16,920 nucleotides of DNA. Source: Saccoglossus kowalevskii. Lineage: Eukaryota > Hemichordata > Enteropneusta > Harrimaniidae. Position numbers and translations under genes: made by a program. The DNA lies in assembly GCF_000003605.2 (NCBI RefSeq), contig NW_003155251.1, positions 163,776 to 180,695 on the forward strand, in the 5' to 3' direction. Below are positions 1-11,068 of this stretch, one piece after another. The stretch's first letter is position 1; the number at the start of each line of letters is the position of its first letter. The notes under the pieces are model-generated. The model worked only from the letters and a program-made list of their open reading frames with translations, did no database searches and was not told where the DNA came from.

Positions 1-289
1 CAACCTACTGTGTAGATGTATACTATTTTCTGCATGTGCAAAACAACTCAATTGACAAAAATATGAAACAAATATCACAATGTGATAAAACTCAATATGA
101 GAAGACACACAAATCCAAGAATGCAATACTTATTTAAGAGAAATGTATTTGTAAAAAAAAGAAAATGATTTATTCCAAGAGATGAATGACTCTTTAGACT
201 CTTGTAGAAATTATTTGCAATTGCCTCAAGTCGGGGCATACTAAAATGTGTTTCTTTTCACATTCCAATTTGACTTTACCACTGGCATC
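1..289. other. AT-rich unique DNA, nothing recognised
   Basis: This stretch has no open frame of note, no repeat with another part of the window and no RNA gene that I can recognise. It contains short A-runs and ordinary AT-rich sequence. Confidence 0.6.
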
Positions 290-1250
290 ACTCTGATTGA
301 TTGAAACTGGTACAGCGGTGACAAATTTAAACCAGCGGCAAAATTGCATTGAAAATTAATAAGAAAGTGTGAGGGGGCAGATGAAGAAGTAAAAACCGAG
401 AGTGCGAAATTAATTATTCACAGCTATAGCACTGAAATGAATTACAGTATTGCAGACAAATCATTCTCAGTGCCTCGTAGAGATTGGTCTGTTTAACTGA
501 TCCACGTAGGGAGCAAAAAATGGTTACTTCCCCCAACTGTGCAAAACTTCATCGATAATGCAAACAACCTGTTGCCGAGGCATCAGTAACCGAGAGTGAT
601 TGATAGTTGGATAATGATTATCAGTTGGGTTCCCCGATACCTAGTCAGGTTTTGCTAATTACGCTCCATATGATTTGAGCTCTTACATCACTTGGGTCAA
701 TCCATGCAGGGCATGTCCTAATTGACACATTGTGCTGTTTTCCCATTAGACTGCTGAAGATAGATTCCTGAATATGATGAGGGTCACAGGGGGTTGCTTA
801 GTATGAACTCTCAAACAACAATACATAAGTAAACTGACCCAGACAGCTACTGGAAAACTGCAGGAAAACTCAAATTGATGCCAATATTGGCAGCGATAAA
901 AGTTTCCCCTGCTTTATGAATTCCTATCACCAACTTCCCCTTGCACTGATCAACAAACAAAGAGTTGTAACAGGGCTGACAAATGCTGGAAGAAAGCCCG
1001 AACTGATGCTATTATTTACACGCTCAGAAAGTGAATTAACACTGTTCGCAGAGTAGACAGTGAATGGGATTGGTTTTGAGTCTATTGTTCAATAAGTTCA
1101 CTCATAATTATCCATTAGCATCTGCTATGACAGCATAGAATACTTAATAAGGGGGTCAGTCATTATTACACAATGTGGTAACATCGCAATCACTAGCACA
1201 AAACATTCATCCACCAGCTGGGTCTCCACAAAAATTATATTATGTTCATC
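290..1250. promoter_or_regulatory. higher-complexity non-coding block, possible regulatory region
   Basis: Compared with its surroundings, this block has more balanced base composition and fewer homopolymer runs, yet all six frames are broken by stops. It contains two Hox/Pbx-like words TGATTGAT (294-301 and 597-604) and a perfect 13-bp palindrome GATAATGATTATC (610-622) that combines GATA and homeodomain-type cores. There are further ATTA/TAAT cores. Such blocks are often conserved non-coding elements in animal genomes, but that is inference: no cross-species alignment was possible and each motif can occur by chance in AT-rich DNA. Confidence 0.25.
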
Positions 1251-2589
1251 AGTTTATAAGTGTATTGTTGTGATTCATTTCTTATTTTTTTTATTTACTG
1301 CCCACCCCCACAACATTAGTGCCTGATGTTCCTATCTCTTTCCTCCAATTTTCTGAAAATGTAATGCATCATGGGTAACCACAAAACATATTACCACACT
1401 ATTTTATTCATTTTAGAATGTGTCAAATATTATTAATTTTTCACCTCAAAGAGCATGCATTTATCTATTTGCTCACAATAAAAGTGCATATAAAATTATT
1501 CTAGACTGAAAATCGCTAGATTATTAGATTATTGAAAGCGTATGATTCGTGCATGCCAACTTGTTGTTACATAGTTTAGACTATTTACCAAAATATAACT
1601 ATAATCCAGAGTTTTTTCATGACTGAACAAGCATTGTAATTAGGACTTATGGCAGACACAAGCACGGGTTGAAATAATAAATCAGAACAAATTTATTGTG
1701 AAAATTATTAAATATCAAATTAAATCTCATGATATTGCATAGCATATACCGGTAATATTATAAACATGAAGCTTACATTTGTAACAATAACTGTAAGGTT
1801 TTTAGGGTACGTCACTGGCATATCTTTGTCTTAATTATTCAAATCGAGATCTTAACCTAGAAATATCATGATACTGATTGTTCAGAGAAGGAAAAACCAC
1901 ATATTGTGTAGAAAACAATCACACACTGATTAGTGCACAACAACTATTATTTCAAATAAAAAGTTCTTCCATTTGCCGTCTGTCGCATTTTATCAATTTT
2001 GCATGTACACGATGACTTGAAAATGAAACTACTTCACTCATACACAAGAAAAAGAGGGTAAACTGATGACCTACATTAATACGAGAAAGTATGACAATGG
2101 TTGAGCAAACAGTTGGAGATTAATATAATCTACAATCACGAGGAGAAGTATCAATAATGCATCTCGGTGTTTAGATTAAAAAAATTTCGGTAAAATCTAA
2201 AAAGGTGAAGTAATTTTATAGGTGAGCATAGGTTAATAATATATGCATTAAATGATGCACTTCTCCGTGTTGTGAAACTTTCAAACAAATTAGATATTTC
2301 TATCACAGCGAGCTTCCTGCTCACAAAGTTACCTAATGAACTCAAAGCACTAAAGACTAATTACAACAGAAACATATTCATGGAAAATTATGGTTTGCAG
2401 GCAGGATTATTCATGCCCTTTTACCTCCATCTAAGATCTTGGCTGGTGGTTTATTTATTTTTTGTCTTCAATATTTGTTGAAATTCACACTATCGTCATT
2501 AAAAAATTATTCGTACATATACCAAACTGTTGTAATTGATGTTTAAGTGACGATATTTTCATTTTTCTTCTCATTTCAATTCAGCGATT
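1251..2589. other. AT-rich unique DNA, nothing recognised
   Basis: AT-rich sequence with short T- and A-runs. The small open frames at 2151-2345 (minus) and 2272-2481 (plus) overlap each other on opposite strands and encode low-complexity peptides with no recognisable domain, so I treat them as chance. I see no long repeat or RNA gene. Confidence 0.55.
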
Positions 2590-2960
2590 CTCATTAAAGG
2601 GTTAAATGAAGTAGTTTGAGGTTTCTGTGGAGACGACATAGTTTCCATGGTAACATGTAAATGAAGTCAGGGATGGTGATGTCAGTCGACCAGTTCTATT
2701 GCTTAATATTGAATCATTTTGAGGCAGTAAATGGCATCATTAGCAAGGCTCCAGCTGACAAGAAACATAAGCGAGCTTTGATTGATGTCTCAAAATATAG
2801 CCCGGGACTTAAGTGGGGGATAAATGCGCCCTTTTAGTAGATACGAGCAGTGCACGGTCCGCCTCCCTAGGGTCTCACCCGCCATAACACTGTACAATAA
2901 TTTGACAGACGTGCAGTGACAACAGTATTCCCTCAAGTCACATTTTTTTCCCTCATAGCG
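2590..2960. promoter_or_regulatory. higher-complexity block with X-box and Hox/Pbx-like sites
   Basis: This block is clearly richer in G+C and in sequence complexity than the DNA on either side. It contains an RFX X-box-like palindrome (2641-2654), a TGACAA Meis-like word (2756-2761) and, 18 bp further on, TTGATTGATG (2778-2787). That last word matches Hox/Pbx sites and overlaps a TCF-like CTTTGATT. The stretch at 2800-2900 is the most GC-rich part. A minus-strand frame covers 2790-3041, but its 83-residue peptide shows no domain I know. An enhancer or promoter is a reasonable guess; an unrecognised exon cannot be excluded. Confidence 0.3.
2641..2654. promoter_or_regulatory. RFX X-box-like palindrome
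   Basis: The 14 bases GTTTCCATGGTAAC match the symmetric X-box pattern GTTNCCATGGNAAC bound by RFX-family winged-helix factors, which in animals often control ciliary genes. Both half-sites are intact and the spacing is canonical. The match is seen directly; binding and function are inference. Confidence 0.45.
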
Positions 2961-5639
2961 CAATGATAAATGATGATGACGAGAAAGCATAATGTTGCAT
3001 ATTGATAAAAAAATACAGACATTCTTACACATGTGAATCAATTAATTAATCGATCATGGATGGAAAAAATAAATCAAAATTATGAAATCAACTATAAATT
3101 GAATACTGTGATTTTTTTACCCTAGGAATTAAATTAATTTTTGGCAAAAGCATGAGTGAATTTTTTCTTTAATACTCCACTATTTGCACACTGTAATTAA
3201 CTTATTGTGCAATGCGAGATGGACTCAAATCTTGGGGCCAAACATTTCAAAACTGAGTCTGAGAAGAAAAAAACATATTTGCGTCATCAGACAGAATTAA
3301 ACGGACCTAATTATGAGACATATTTTTGTAAAATATGGTTCCAGTTGAGCGAGAAAAAGTGATAGGCAATCAATTCCATTGGGGAGAAAAAGTACGTACT
3401 GTCCACTCAGGCGATGAGAACTTGATTATGTTTTTGATTAAAAAATATATAATTCAGAAAAATATCTGGAAAACGACAATTTGATATAAAGTCACAAAAA
3501 AATATTGTCAATTTTCCCATTCAGTAGCGGAATAACTGTTAATAAATGACCTTAGCAATTTGCATAATATATGGTGTAATTGTTCACACTGATGAAATAA
3601 ACAACTTTTAAAAAGCATATCAAAAAATACAAAACAAAATTTATAATATTATCCACACTAGAACTTTTTCTGTGAAGAAACAGAGAAAAAATATACAGAT
3701 AAAACCCAAATTGTCAGAATAAATTATATATAAAATGAATAACAGATAATGCATCGCAATGACATCACAGTAATATATGCTAATTTGTGTCATGTGACAA
3801 ATATTAAAAATCTACTCTGAGCTAGTTGAGAGATTCAACTGCACATCACAGTATATGTACTTTATGACAAACACTGTTGATATCAAATAATTGCAGATAA
3901 TACAATATCATACTAAATTATGGCATAATTTAACCAGTCATGGCAGGCCATAGAACACTTGCAATTACCTCTCTCATCAATTCAGTATTACTTGTATTAG
4001 AAACACACCTCCAATAAAAGGAAAGATTCCAGATTTTGCAACTAAAATATGACAGTTTAATTTGCATCGAACAAATTTACACATAATTCTGTACATCAGG
4101 GAAAATTGTATACATTTATAGCAGTGTACATTTTTGATACAACAGTTTTCAAAGTTTTTTGTATTTTTTTATATTTTTTTTGTTAATTTTGGATCTAATT
4201 GAGAAAAAAAACCCCATTGTTGTAAAAATACGGAAAAAATCATGCATGTTGTAGTTGGCTACCATTAAAACAAATAATCAGATTTCATTAAATTTTACAA
4301 TATGGTTTTATTTTATGTGAATGTTCACAAAATCCAGATAAAATTATTTGGTCAACAAACTAATTCTCTTACAAAGCTTCAATAGAAATGGTGACTTTTG
4401 AGTAATTTACTGTTGGTTTTTACAGTAAAAAGCTTGCATTATATATGAAAATTAAATGTACGAGTAGTTTGATAGTCCTGGTGGAAATTCAGATAATAGT
4501 GTTTATTTTTTTAATAAAATAATGATTTAACATGAATTCCTATAAAAATTGTTCCAAAAATGCATTTTTTTAAACAAGACGGAAAACCTGAAAAGTTGAA
4601 GACATTTTTTGAGATAGATTGTGATAAATTTTTTAACCCAAAATGACCTTAAAATCATCAAAATCATGAGGATACAAAAAAATATGACACTACATGTACC
4701 GGGTAGTAATCATAATTTTTAAAATACAAAGTCTATATTTAAGACATGGCGCAGCATACAATGTACAGATACCAGTGACATAATAATTACTAATTAATAT
4801 GTAAATCAGGATATAAAACGATGACGAAAAGCAGTACGTTCAATAGACAGCTGGTGATGTTCCCACACGGAACACATGATGTAATATAAGTATACTCTCC
4901 AATAATGTCAACAATCGAAAACTGTCGAGAAGCTAATTACAATTCTGAGAGTAAATATCAGTCAATATAAGAAAGCAAATTATTTTAACATTTCTTTGAA
5001 AACAGACAAAATTTGGAGACATCTTGATCTCCTGCCTAGACAAAGCAAAATTCTGTGACCCACCCCCACCCCTTGACAATCTAAAACACAACCACTAACA
5101 CACCTGGTGCAGAGTGATCACTATAGTTAATGTGTACATGTAGATACTACTTCATAATAAAGTAAGAACAGCGTTGATTAACATAGAATAGAACATCACA
5201 CATGTATCATTATGACCTTTATCTATAAATTTCCGGGAATGAAGAGTAACGAAAAAAAAAATGGAAACAGCATGTCAATGATGCGATCCAACAAAACCTC
5301 AGATGTGTCGGTTCCTTGGAGATTACGGATGTAAAAACTTAATTTTGATCCCGGAGTTTGATGAAGATGACATATATTATTCCACAGAGTTTAAGGATTA
5401 CCCTTAAAGAATGCACCGTGCATATCTTATATGTATGCATATGTCTATCCTTAACCTTGTCAATCAAACAAAGAAAGCGTTTTCAAAATCAGAATACATA
5501 ACATACTTAGCGCTGATTGTACATCACACGGCATAGTTTGATATGGGTGCCATGTTAGGTGTACAATTAAATACATTGTTTACACAATATCAGAATACAT
5601 GATACAACTCTGATGCTTCAAGATTATAATAGAGCTTAT
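2961..5639. other. long AT-rich unique stretch, no gene seen
   Basis: Very AT-rich sequence with many A- and T-runs and no open frame or repeat family that I recognise. Small structures include an 8-bp perfect inverted repeat TTTACTGT/ACAGTAAA (4406-4413 and 4422-4429, 8-bp spacer) and a 7-bp one, TTTAAGG/CCTTAAA (5390-5396 and 5402-5408). Two copies of TACATGTA lie at 4691 and 5135. A splice-linked small exon could be missed in sequence of this kind. Confidence 0.5.
4406..4429. repeat. 8-bp perfect inverted repeat
   Basis: TTTACTGT is followed after 8 bases by its exact reverse complement ACAGTAAA. The arms resemble the CTGTAAA ends of the two TIR elements elsewhere in the window, but they point the wrong way and sit too close together to be a full element. 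It may be a remnant or chance. Confidence 0.4.
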
Positions 5640-5644
5640 GCTTA

Positions 5645-5684
5645 AAGGTCACACATCCTGGCACGTAAGGTCACACATCCTGGC
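5645..5684. repeat. two-copy direct repeat, 22-bp period
   Basis: The 18-base word AAGGTCACACATCCTGGC occurs exactly at 5645-5662 and again at 5667-5684, separated by ACGT. It lies just upstream of the retroposon-like 3' end and may be part of that element or a small local duplication. Confidence 0.75.
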
Positions 5685-5689
5685 CCTTC

Positions 5690-5890
5690 TAGGAATTCTA
5701 TTTTGTCCTTAAAATTGCAATCAGCAATTTTCAGTATTATACCTAATCATAAAACCTAATTGAGAATCCTTATTTTATATATATCTTTTGTTTGTTATGT
5801 TTGTAATTTTGTTTGTTTTTTCTGATCTGTATCCTTACTATACAGCACCCACTGATAGTGGTTGTGTAATAAAGTTATTATTATTATTAC
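5690..5890 (+). mobile_element. non-LTR retroposon 3' end with ATT-repeat tail
   Basis: A T/G-rich stretch (about 5776-5830) leads through ATCTGTA and a GC-richer hairpin-like segment to AATAAA (5868-5873), followed directly by a (TTA)n run ending at 5889. A 3' end of this form, with a simple-repeat tail in place of poly(A), is typical of LINE or LINE-mobilised SINE copies. A second copy with the same layout ends at 14530, and both share ATTTTGTTTGT followed by ATCTGTA. No reverse transcriptase frame remains, so this is a 5'-truncated copy or a SINE. The 5' boundary is uncertain. Confidence 0.5.
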
Positions 5891-6811
5891 AAACTCAATA
5901 TCAACTACATGCTCTCATTTATTAATAGTAAACTTGATCCCCGAAATATTTAGAAACATTACATGACATACAGTTTACAATTCTTAAAGAAGTCAGAATT
6001 GTGGTGGGACAGTTGTCGTTATTTCAGTGTAACCAATGCACATTTCACTGGGTGACCAGAAGATAAGACAGTCAAAATTGAATATATCATAAAATTGGCA
6101 TTGTCATAAAAAAGTATGTGTATGTGCAGTATACTCATGATTTCAGTTCATTTTACTTTAAAGGCGGTGTACGTCCCATATCAAAGATGACGCAGCAAGA
6201 CAACCACCTCCCTTGAAGAAATCAGGAAACAGGAGGGGTATGCAACAAAATTAAGTACTACATGTATATACAGCTGCATTCAATGAAGAATTATTCTAAA
6301 CAGCAATTTATTGATTCAAGTAAACTAAATTCAGTTAGTCGCATAATAGATATTGTAGATTTCCCCTTTTATTACTTTATATAATTTTATCTTTGATTTG
6401 ATTTTTATGTGTAATGAAAACATCAATACTGACAAGCCTATTTTCTATTAAACTGATCATACATTTCACACGTTTTATCAATAAAATTGTTTCTAGCGTG
6501 CCAACCAGTTTTAATTCCAAGACTTTGATTACTTAAATCTCGCATGGAAAGATTTATTCCCTTCACATATGTTCTCAGTAAATCAACAGAATATGACTTT
6601 ATTGTGATCAAAGGGATTACACATCTATATCTGACATGAAAAACAACTTATATGTTTCAAGTAATCTTATCTGTTTATCTGAAAGTGTTTGTTATAAGTT
6701 TTCTCCAATGCAGCATCGATATACAACATTCATGTGAGTGAGTGTGTGCATGTTTTTTGTGTGTGGAGGGGGAGGTGCTAATCAGATATGGCTGTGTAGT
6801 AGACCGAGAGA
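5891..6811. other. AT-rich unique DNA before the satellite
   Basis: No gene or repeat family was recognised. A TCF-like ATCAAAGATG lies near 6180 in a slightly GC-richer patch (6160-6240). Near 6735-6780 there is a short GT-rich, partly (GT)n run followed by a G-rich patch just ahead of the tandem array. Confidence 0.5.
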
Positions 6812-7042
6812 TCAATTAATTTATAATTAATTATGAGTTATGGTGGAATAATTAATCAAATGATATAGGTTGATAATTAATTATGGTGGGGTAATTAATC
6901 AAATATGATGATAGTGTGGAGTAAACAATCAAATATAATCACGGGACATTAATATGATGATGATGGTGGGTTCATTAATCAAATATGATGATCGGATGGG
7001 GTAATTAATTAAATGTGATGGTGGGGTGGGGTAATTAAGTAT

Positions 7043-7974
7043 GATGGAAGGTTAACTAAGTATGATAGGGTAAGGTAGGGTTTATTATAATTAAATGTGA
7101 GGATTGGATTGGGTAATGATGGTGTGGTGGGGTAATTAATTAAATATGATGGTGTGGTGGAGGTCATTAATCAAATATGATGGTGGGGTGGGGTAATTAA
7201 TTATGATGGAGGGTTTACTGAGTATGCTGGTGGGTTGAGTTTATTAATTAAATGTGAGGATTGGATTGGGTAATGATGATGTGGTGGGGTAATTAATTCT
7301 ATATGATGGTGTGGTGGAGGTCATTAATCAAATATGATGGTGGGGTGGGGTAATTAATTATGATGGAGGGTTAACTAGGTATGATAGGGTAGGGTGAGGT
7401 TTATTAATTAAATGTGAGGATTGGATTGAGTAAGGATAATGTGGTTGGGTAATTAATTAAATATGATGGTGTGGTAGAGGTCATTAATCAAATGTGAGGG
7501 TGGGGTGGTGTAATTAATTATGATGGAGGGTTTACTGAGTATGCTGGTGGGTAGGGTTTATTAATTAAATGTGAGGATTGGATTGAGTAATGATGATGTG
7601 GTTGGGTAATTAATTCACATGATGGTGTGGTGGAGGTCATTAATCAAATGTGAGGGTGGGGTGGGGTAATTAATTATGATGAAGGGTTAACTAGGTATGA
7701 TGGAGGGTGGGGTTTATTATTTAATGTGAGGATTGGATTGAGTAATGATGATGTGGTGGGGTAATTAATTCAATATGATGGTGTGGTGGAGGTCATTAAT
7801 CAAATGTGAGGGTGGGGTTGGGTAATTATGATGGAGGGTTAACTAGGTATGATGGAGGGTGGGGTTTATTATTTAATGTGAGGATTGGATTGAGTAATGA
7901 TGATGTGGTGGGGTAATTAATTCAATATGATGGTGTGGTGGAGGTCATTAATCAAATGTGATGGTGGGGTAGGG
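7043..7974. repeat. ~157-bp composite higher-order unit, six copies
   Basis: Each unit has a GATGGAGGGTTAACTAGG or GGTTTACTGAG head, a TTAAATGTGAGGATTGGATT segment, and then one copy of the segment that later becomes the 61-bp monomer. Copies alternate between TTAACTAGG and TTTACTGAG heads at 7205, 7362, 7522 and 7678, which suggests that a two-unit block of about 316 bp was itself duplicated. Confidence 0.8.
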
Positions 7975-8447
7975 TAATGAATTCTATATGATGGTGTGGT
8001 GGAGGTCATTAATCAAATGTGATGGTGGGCTGGGGTAATTAATTCTATATGATGGTGTGGTGGATGTCATTAATCAAATGTGATGGTGGGGTGGGGTAAT
8101 TAATTCTATATGATGGTGTGGTGGAGGTCATTAATCAAATGTGATAGTGGGGTGGGGTAATTAATTCTATATGATGGTGTGGTGGAGGTCATTAATCAAA
8201 TGTGATGGTGGGGTGGGGTAATTAATTCTATATGATGGTGTGGTAGAGGTCATTAATCAAATGTGAGGGTGGGGTGGGGTAATTAATTCTATATGATGGT
8301 GTGGTGGAGGTCATTAATCAAATGTGATGGTGGGGTGGGGTAATTAATTCTATATGATGGTGTGGTGGAGGTCATTAATCAAATGTGATAGTGGGGTGGG
8401 GTAATTAATTCTATATGATGGTGTGGTGGAGGTCATTAATCAAGGAT
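7975..8447. repeat. 61-bp monomer sub-array
   Basis: Eight successive markers are exactly 61 bp apart. Units differ by single substitutions such as GATGG, GATAG or GAGGG after AAATGT. The uniform spacing and few differences point to recent amplification of part of the older 157-bp unit. Confidence 0.92.
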
Positions 8448-8625
8448 GGTGGTATGTGAACATTGAATATGATATTGGAATGGGGTCATTAATCAAGTAT
8501 GATGGAGGGTGGGGTCAATAATCAAAGATGGTGGAATGTGAACATTAAATATAAGAGTGGGCTGGGGGTCATAAATCAAGTATGATGGTGGAATTCAGAT
8601 AATACCAGGTAAATCAAATATGACA

Positions 8626-9034
8626 GGGTACATTTTGATGAAGCGTCTTTTTTCCACTGAGGAGTGACAGCAAGACAAAATTGTTGTTGATTGGTATGCT
8701 TTAATGTCATTTCTTTTCTTTTTTCTCTTGGAGTTCCTCAGCAACAAAAATGTTGCTTCATTTTGGGTCATTACATTAGCCTCCTGTAACACAGATAGTT
8801 CTAAAGTGGGTTTCACCAACTTCACTAAGCTCAGTAACCAGTATCTCACATTTACAGCCCAGCTGCAGTCACATTGCTTCTACTAGTTACAATGTAGCAG
8901 CCATCACTACAGCTGCTACCAGCAACTAATGTGGTTGCAGAATCTCTGCCTCCATATCATGCAGCCACGCAGCTTAACCAATCATAAGCAGCCTTGCTGT
9001 CTCTTCACATAGTCGCACCCATTGCTGCTACAAC
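8626..9034. other. unique segment with small inverted repeats
   Basis: This segment is non-repetitive and locally richer in CAGC/GCTG words. It has two perfect small inverted repeats: AGCAACA/TGTTGCT (8740-8746 and 8751-8757, 4-bp spacer) and GTAGCAGC/GCTGCTAC (8894-8901 and 8912-8919, 10-bp spacer). Open frames on both strands across 8595-8886 overlap each other and show no known domain. I see no RNA gene. Confidence 0.45.
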
Positions 9035-9177
9035 TACTGTAAAATCTGCATTAAAAGCCGTGGCTTCTATTAAAAAGGTACAATGCAACAGAGGGGATGC
9101 GGCTTCTATTAGAGCATCTACACATATGAGAAATGGTAAATTTTTGGGATGCGGCTTCTAATACAGATTTTACGGTA
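9035..9177. mobile_element. 139-bp MITE-like element, TA target duplication
   Basis: Inverted ends lie at 9037-9060 and 9152-9175, beginning CTGTAAAATCTG on the left and CCGTAAAATCTG on the right when read inward. They match at 21 of 24 positions. TA dinucleotides flank both ends (9035-9036 and 9176-9177), as expected for Tc1/mariner-type target duplication. The interior holds GGCTTCTA three times (9062, 9101, 9153). It has no coding capacity, so it would depend on a transposase elsewhere. Confidence 0.75.
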
Positions 9178-9630
9178 CTGGTATATCGCATTTCTAAGTT
9201 TCGTTTATTCAGTGCAATAATTTTGAACTTTTTTTACGAGGAGTGACACTTTTATTCGTACAGTATTCACAATTGTCTGCTGACTGGTGACCATTCCAGA
9301 TTTGGCGCAGTTTATTTTTCACCACTTTGTACTGCCAAATATATAAATATTTATCATTAAAATAGCTTTAATAAATTCAAAGCATGGACGTATTTGCGTA
9401 AAGTCAATTCCCAAAATGTAAGTGCTGCATAACAGCATCTGATTTTTCTGTTTTTATCACCTGTGAGCAGGGAATATGACATGCTTAAACACAAAAATTG
9501 TCCTGTCAGTCCAGACTCCTCTCTAATACACTAATAGGTATATTATTATTAGGCAAGGAGGATACATCCATCTTTATAAAACTTTATGTGCATGCCATAA
9601 TGATCAATACATTCAAATAAACGTGTATGG
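9178..9630. other. AT-rich unique DNA, nothing recognised
   Basis: No gene, RNA or repeat family was recognised between the TIR element and the tandem duplication. Confidence 0.55.
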
Positions 9631-9902
9631 AATCTGACTATTTATTAATGCCTGGCGCATTGATTATGCATTTTCTCAGAAACTTAAATATTAGTGAAGT
9701 TTGAAACACAAATGAGATTATTAACCTGTGAGACAAAAAAAGAAATGCCCACTTTCATTGATATTAAATCTGACTATTTATTAATGCCTGGCGCATTGAT
9801 TATGCATTTTCTCAGAAACTTAAATATTAGTGAAGTTTTGAAACACAAATGAGATTATTAACCTGTGAGAAAAAAAAGAAATGCCCACTTTCATTGATAT
9901 TA
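9631..9902. repeat. 136-bp perfect-length tandem duplication
   Basis: Copy one (9631-9766) and copy two (9767-9902) are head-to-tail. They differ only by one extra T in the GTTTGAAAC run and one missing C before the A-run, which cancel in length. Two differences in 136 bp indicate a recent event. The unit has no TIRs and no open frame, and it includes GCCTGGCGCATTGATTATGC. Confidence 0.95.
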
Positions 9903-10739
9903 AATTTTTCCTCCAGTTAATCACTGCAAATCTAGAACCATATACATTGAAATATGAAATATTGAGACATTAGAAAGCATCCAAAAATGACTGAGGTAGA
10001 TTCTTTATTTGAATTATAGGAAAATTATAAAATATTGAAAATGAGAAGACAATTTTGGCAGTTGAGTGTCACCCAAAAAAGTGTGATGCATGTATAAACA
10101 CCAAATCTGAGTTGTTATATCATTAAATAGCGTAACTAGCGTAAGACAGATTTATTTTGAACAGGCTCAGCATCAACATAAAACACCATCTAGCAAACAG
10201 ATAGAAATTATATTTAGACTAACTTGACAATATTGTTCTCAGAAAGTTGGAAGTTAGGCAGATCATAAATTACAAAATTTGCTCAGTGTCTACAATTGTT
10301 TTAGAGGCACCATTGAATAGAAGTGAACATAAATCAAAAAATTTTAAACTGGATTATTAAAACATCATAACCATAGAAATACCATTTACATACACAATAC
10401 ATGTATATAGAGTAAATAAATCAATAATTGGAAATAATTTGGTCAATCCATTTTCTGTTGTACATGTACCAGCTAAAAATTAAGATTAGTATAAAAATGC
10501 GTATATATTCGAGCAAAATTGAGGAAAATCTTCCTCTGGTTGAATAATAATCAGAACAAATTACGACATATCTGATTTAATACATGCAATGTCGCAAAGA
10601 CAGTATGATTTCATCAGTTGCAGCATATGGCAGTCAATTTAACCAAAATAATGATCACAATTTTAATGAATAACAAAGATGGAATTTATATCAAATTATC
10701 AATTTACCCTCTAAGTTGACAAGTAAAATATTTTCTAGA
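9903..10739. other. AT-rich unique DNA, nothing recognised
   Basis: Ordinary AT-rich DNA with TACATGTA at 10398-10405 and 10461-10468. No gene or repeat family was recognised. Confidence 0.55.
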
Positions 10740-10799
10740 CCATTAAAGATGAAGTGCAGAGCAGGGGATGCTGTTGTTCCTTGGAGGAATAAACATCAA

Positions 10800-10858
10800 G
10801 CGGAAGATTGTGATTTAACTCAGTGGAGACGTTGAAATCACAATTTCCATTCTTCCGC
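10800..10858. repeat. imperfect hairpin, 17 paired bases
   Basis: The left arm at 10800-10816 (GCGGAAGA then TTGTGATTT) pairs with the right arm at 10835-10858 (AAATCACAA then TCTTCCGC). The right arm carries 7 extra bases (ATTTCCA or equivalent) between the two paired blocks, and the loop is 18 bases. That large one-sided bulge is unlike a standard microRNA precursor, and neither arm matches a conserved animal microRNA I know. Confidence 0.6.
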
Positions 10859-11068
10859 AAAGAACTAATGTATCTTAACGATTTACATCACATCTGCGTG
10901 AGAGAGTTTTTTTTTTATATATAATTGGCAATAGCATTTATTGCCTAGTGTGATTAGGTGGAGGAATGACAGAACCTACTTTTTTATTTTATATTTTCAG
11001 ACAATTCTGGAAGTCGCCAATCCTAGGGGAAACCGCTGATGAGTCTTAATGCGTTACCTCAAACATCT

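Larger units (their letters stand above)
6812..8625. repeat. G-rich minisatellite, composite 157-bp and 61-bp units
   Basis: The array is built from words such as GGTAATTAATT, ATGATGGTGTGGTGG, GTCATTAATCAAA and GTGGGGTGGGG. Three zones are visible. Positions 6812 to about 7042 are degenerate. Six composite units of about 157 bp follow, with GATGGA/GAAGGTTAACT-type markers starting at 7043, 7205, 7362, 7522, 7678 and 7830 (spacings 162, 157, 160, 156, 152). The third zone (about 7975-8447) is a clean 61-bp array with the marker TTCTATATG at 7982, 8043, 8104, 8165, 8226, 8287, 8348 and 8409, spaced exactly 61 with no indel. A degenerate tail runs to about 8625. The plus strand is strongly G over C. 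No frame stays open, so it is not a coding repeat. Confidence 0.95.

Noticed and set aside
2790-3041. 83-codon minus-strand open frame
   Set aside because: The peptide has no known motif; the complex sequence under it is more simply a non-coding block.
8595-8886. Overlapping 84- and 60-codon frames on opposite strands
   Set aside because: Low-complexity Lys/Phe-rich translations of the same segment with no known domain; the first begins in satellite sequence.
10800-10858. MicroRNA precursor
   Set aside because: The 17 paired bases are interrupted by a seven-base one-sided bulge, and neither arm matches a conserved miRNA I know.
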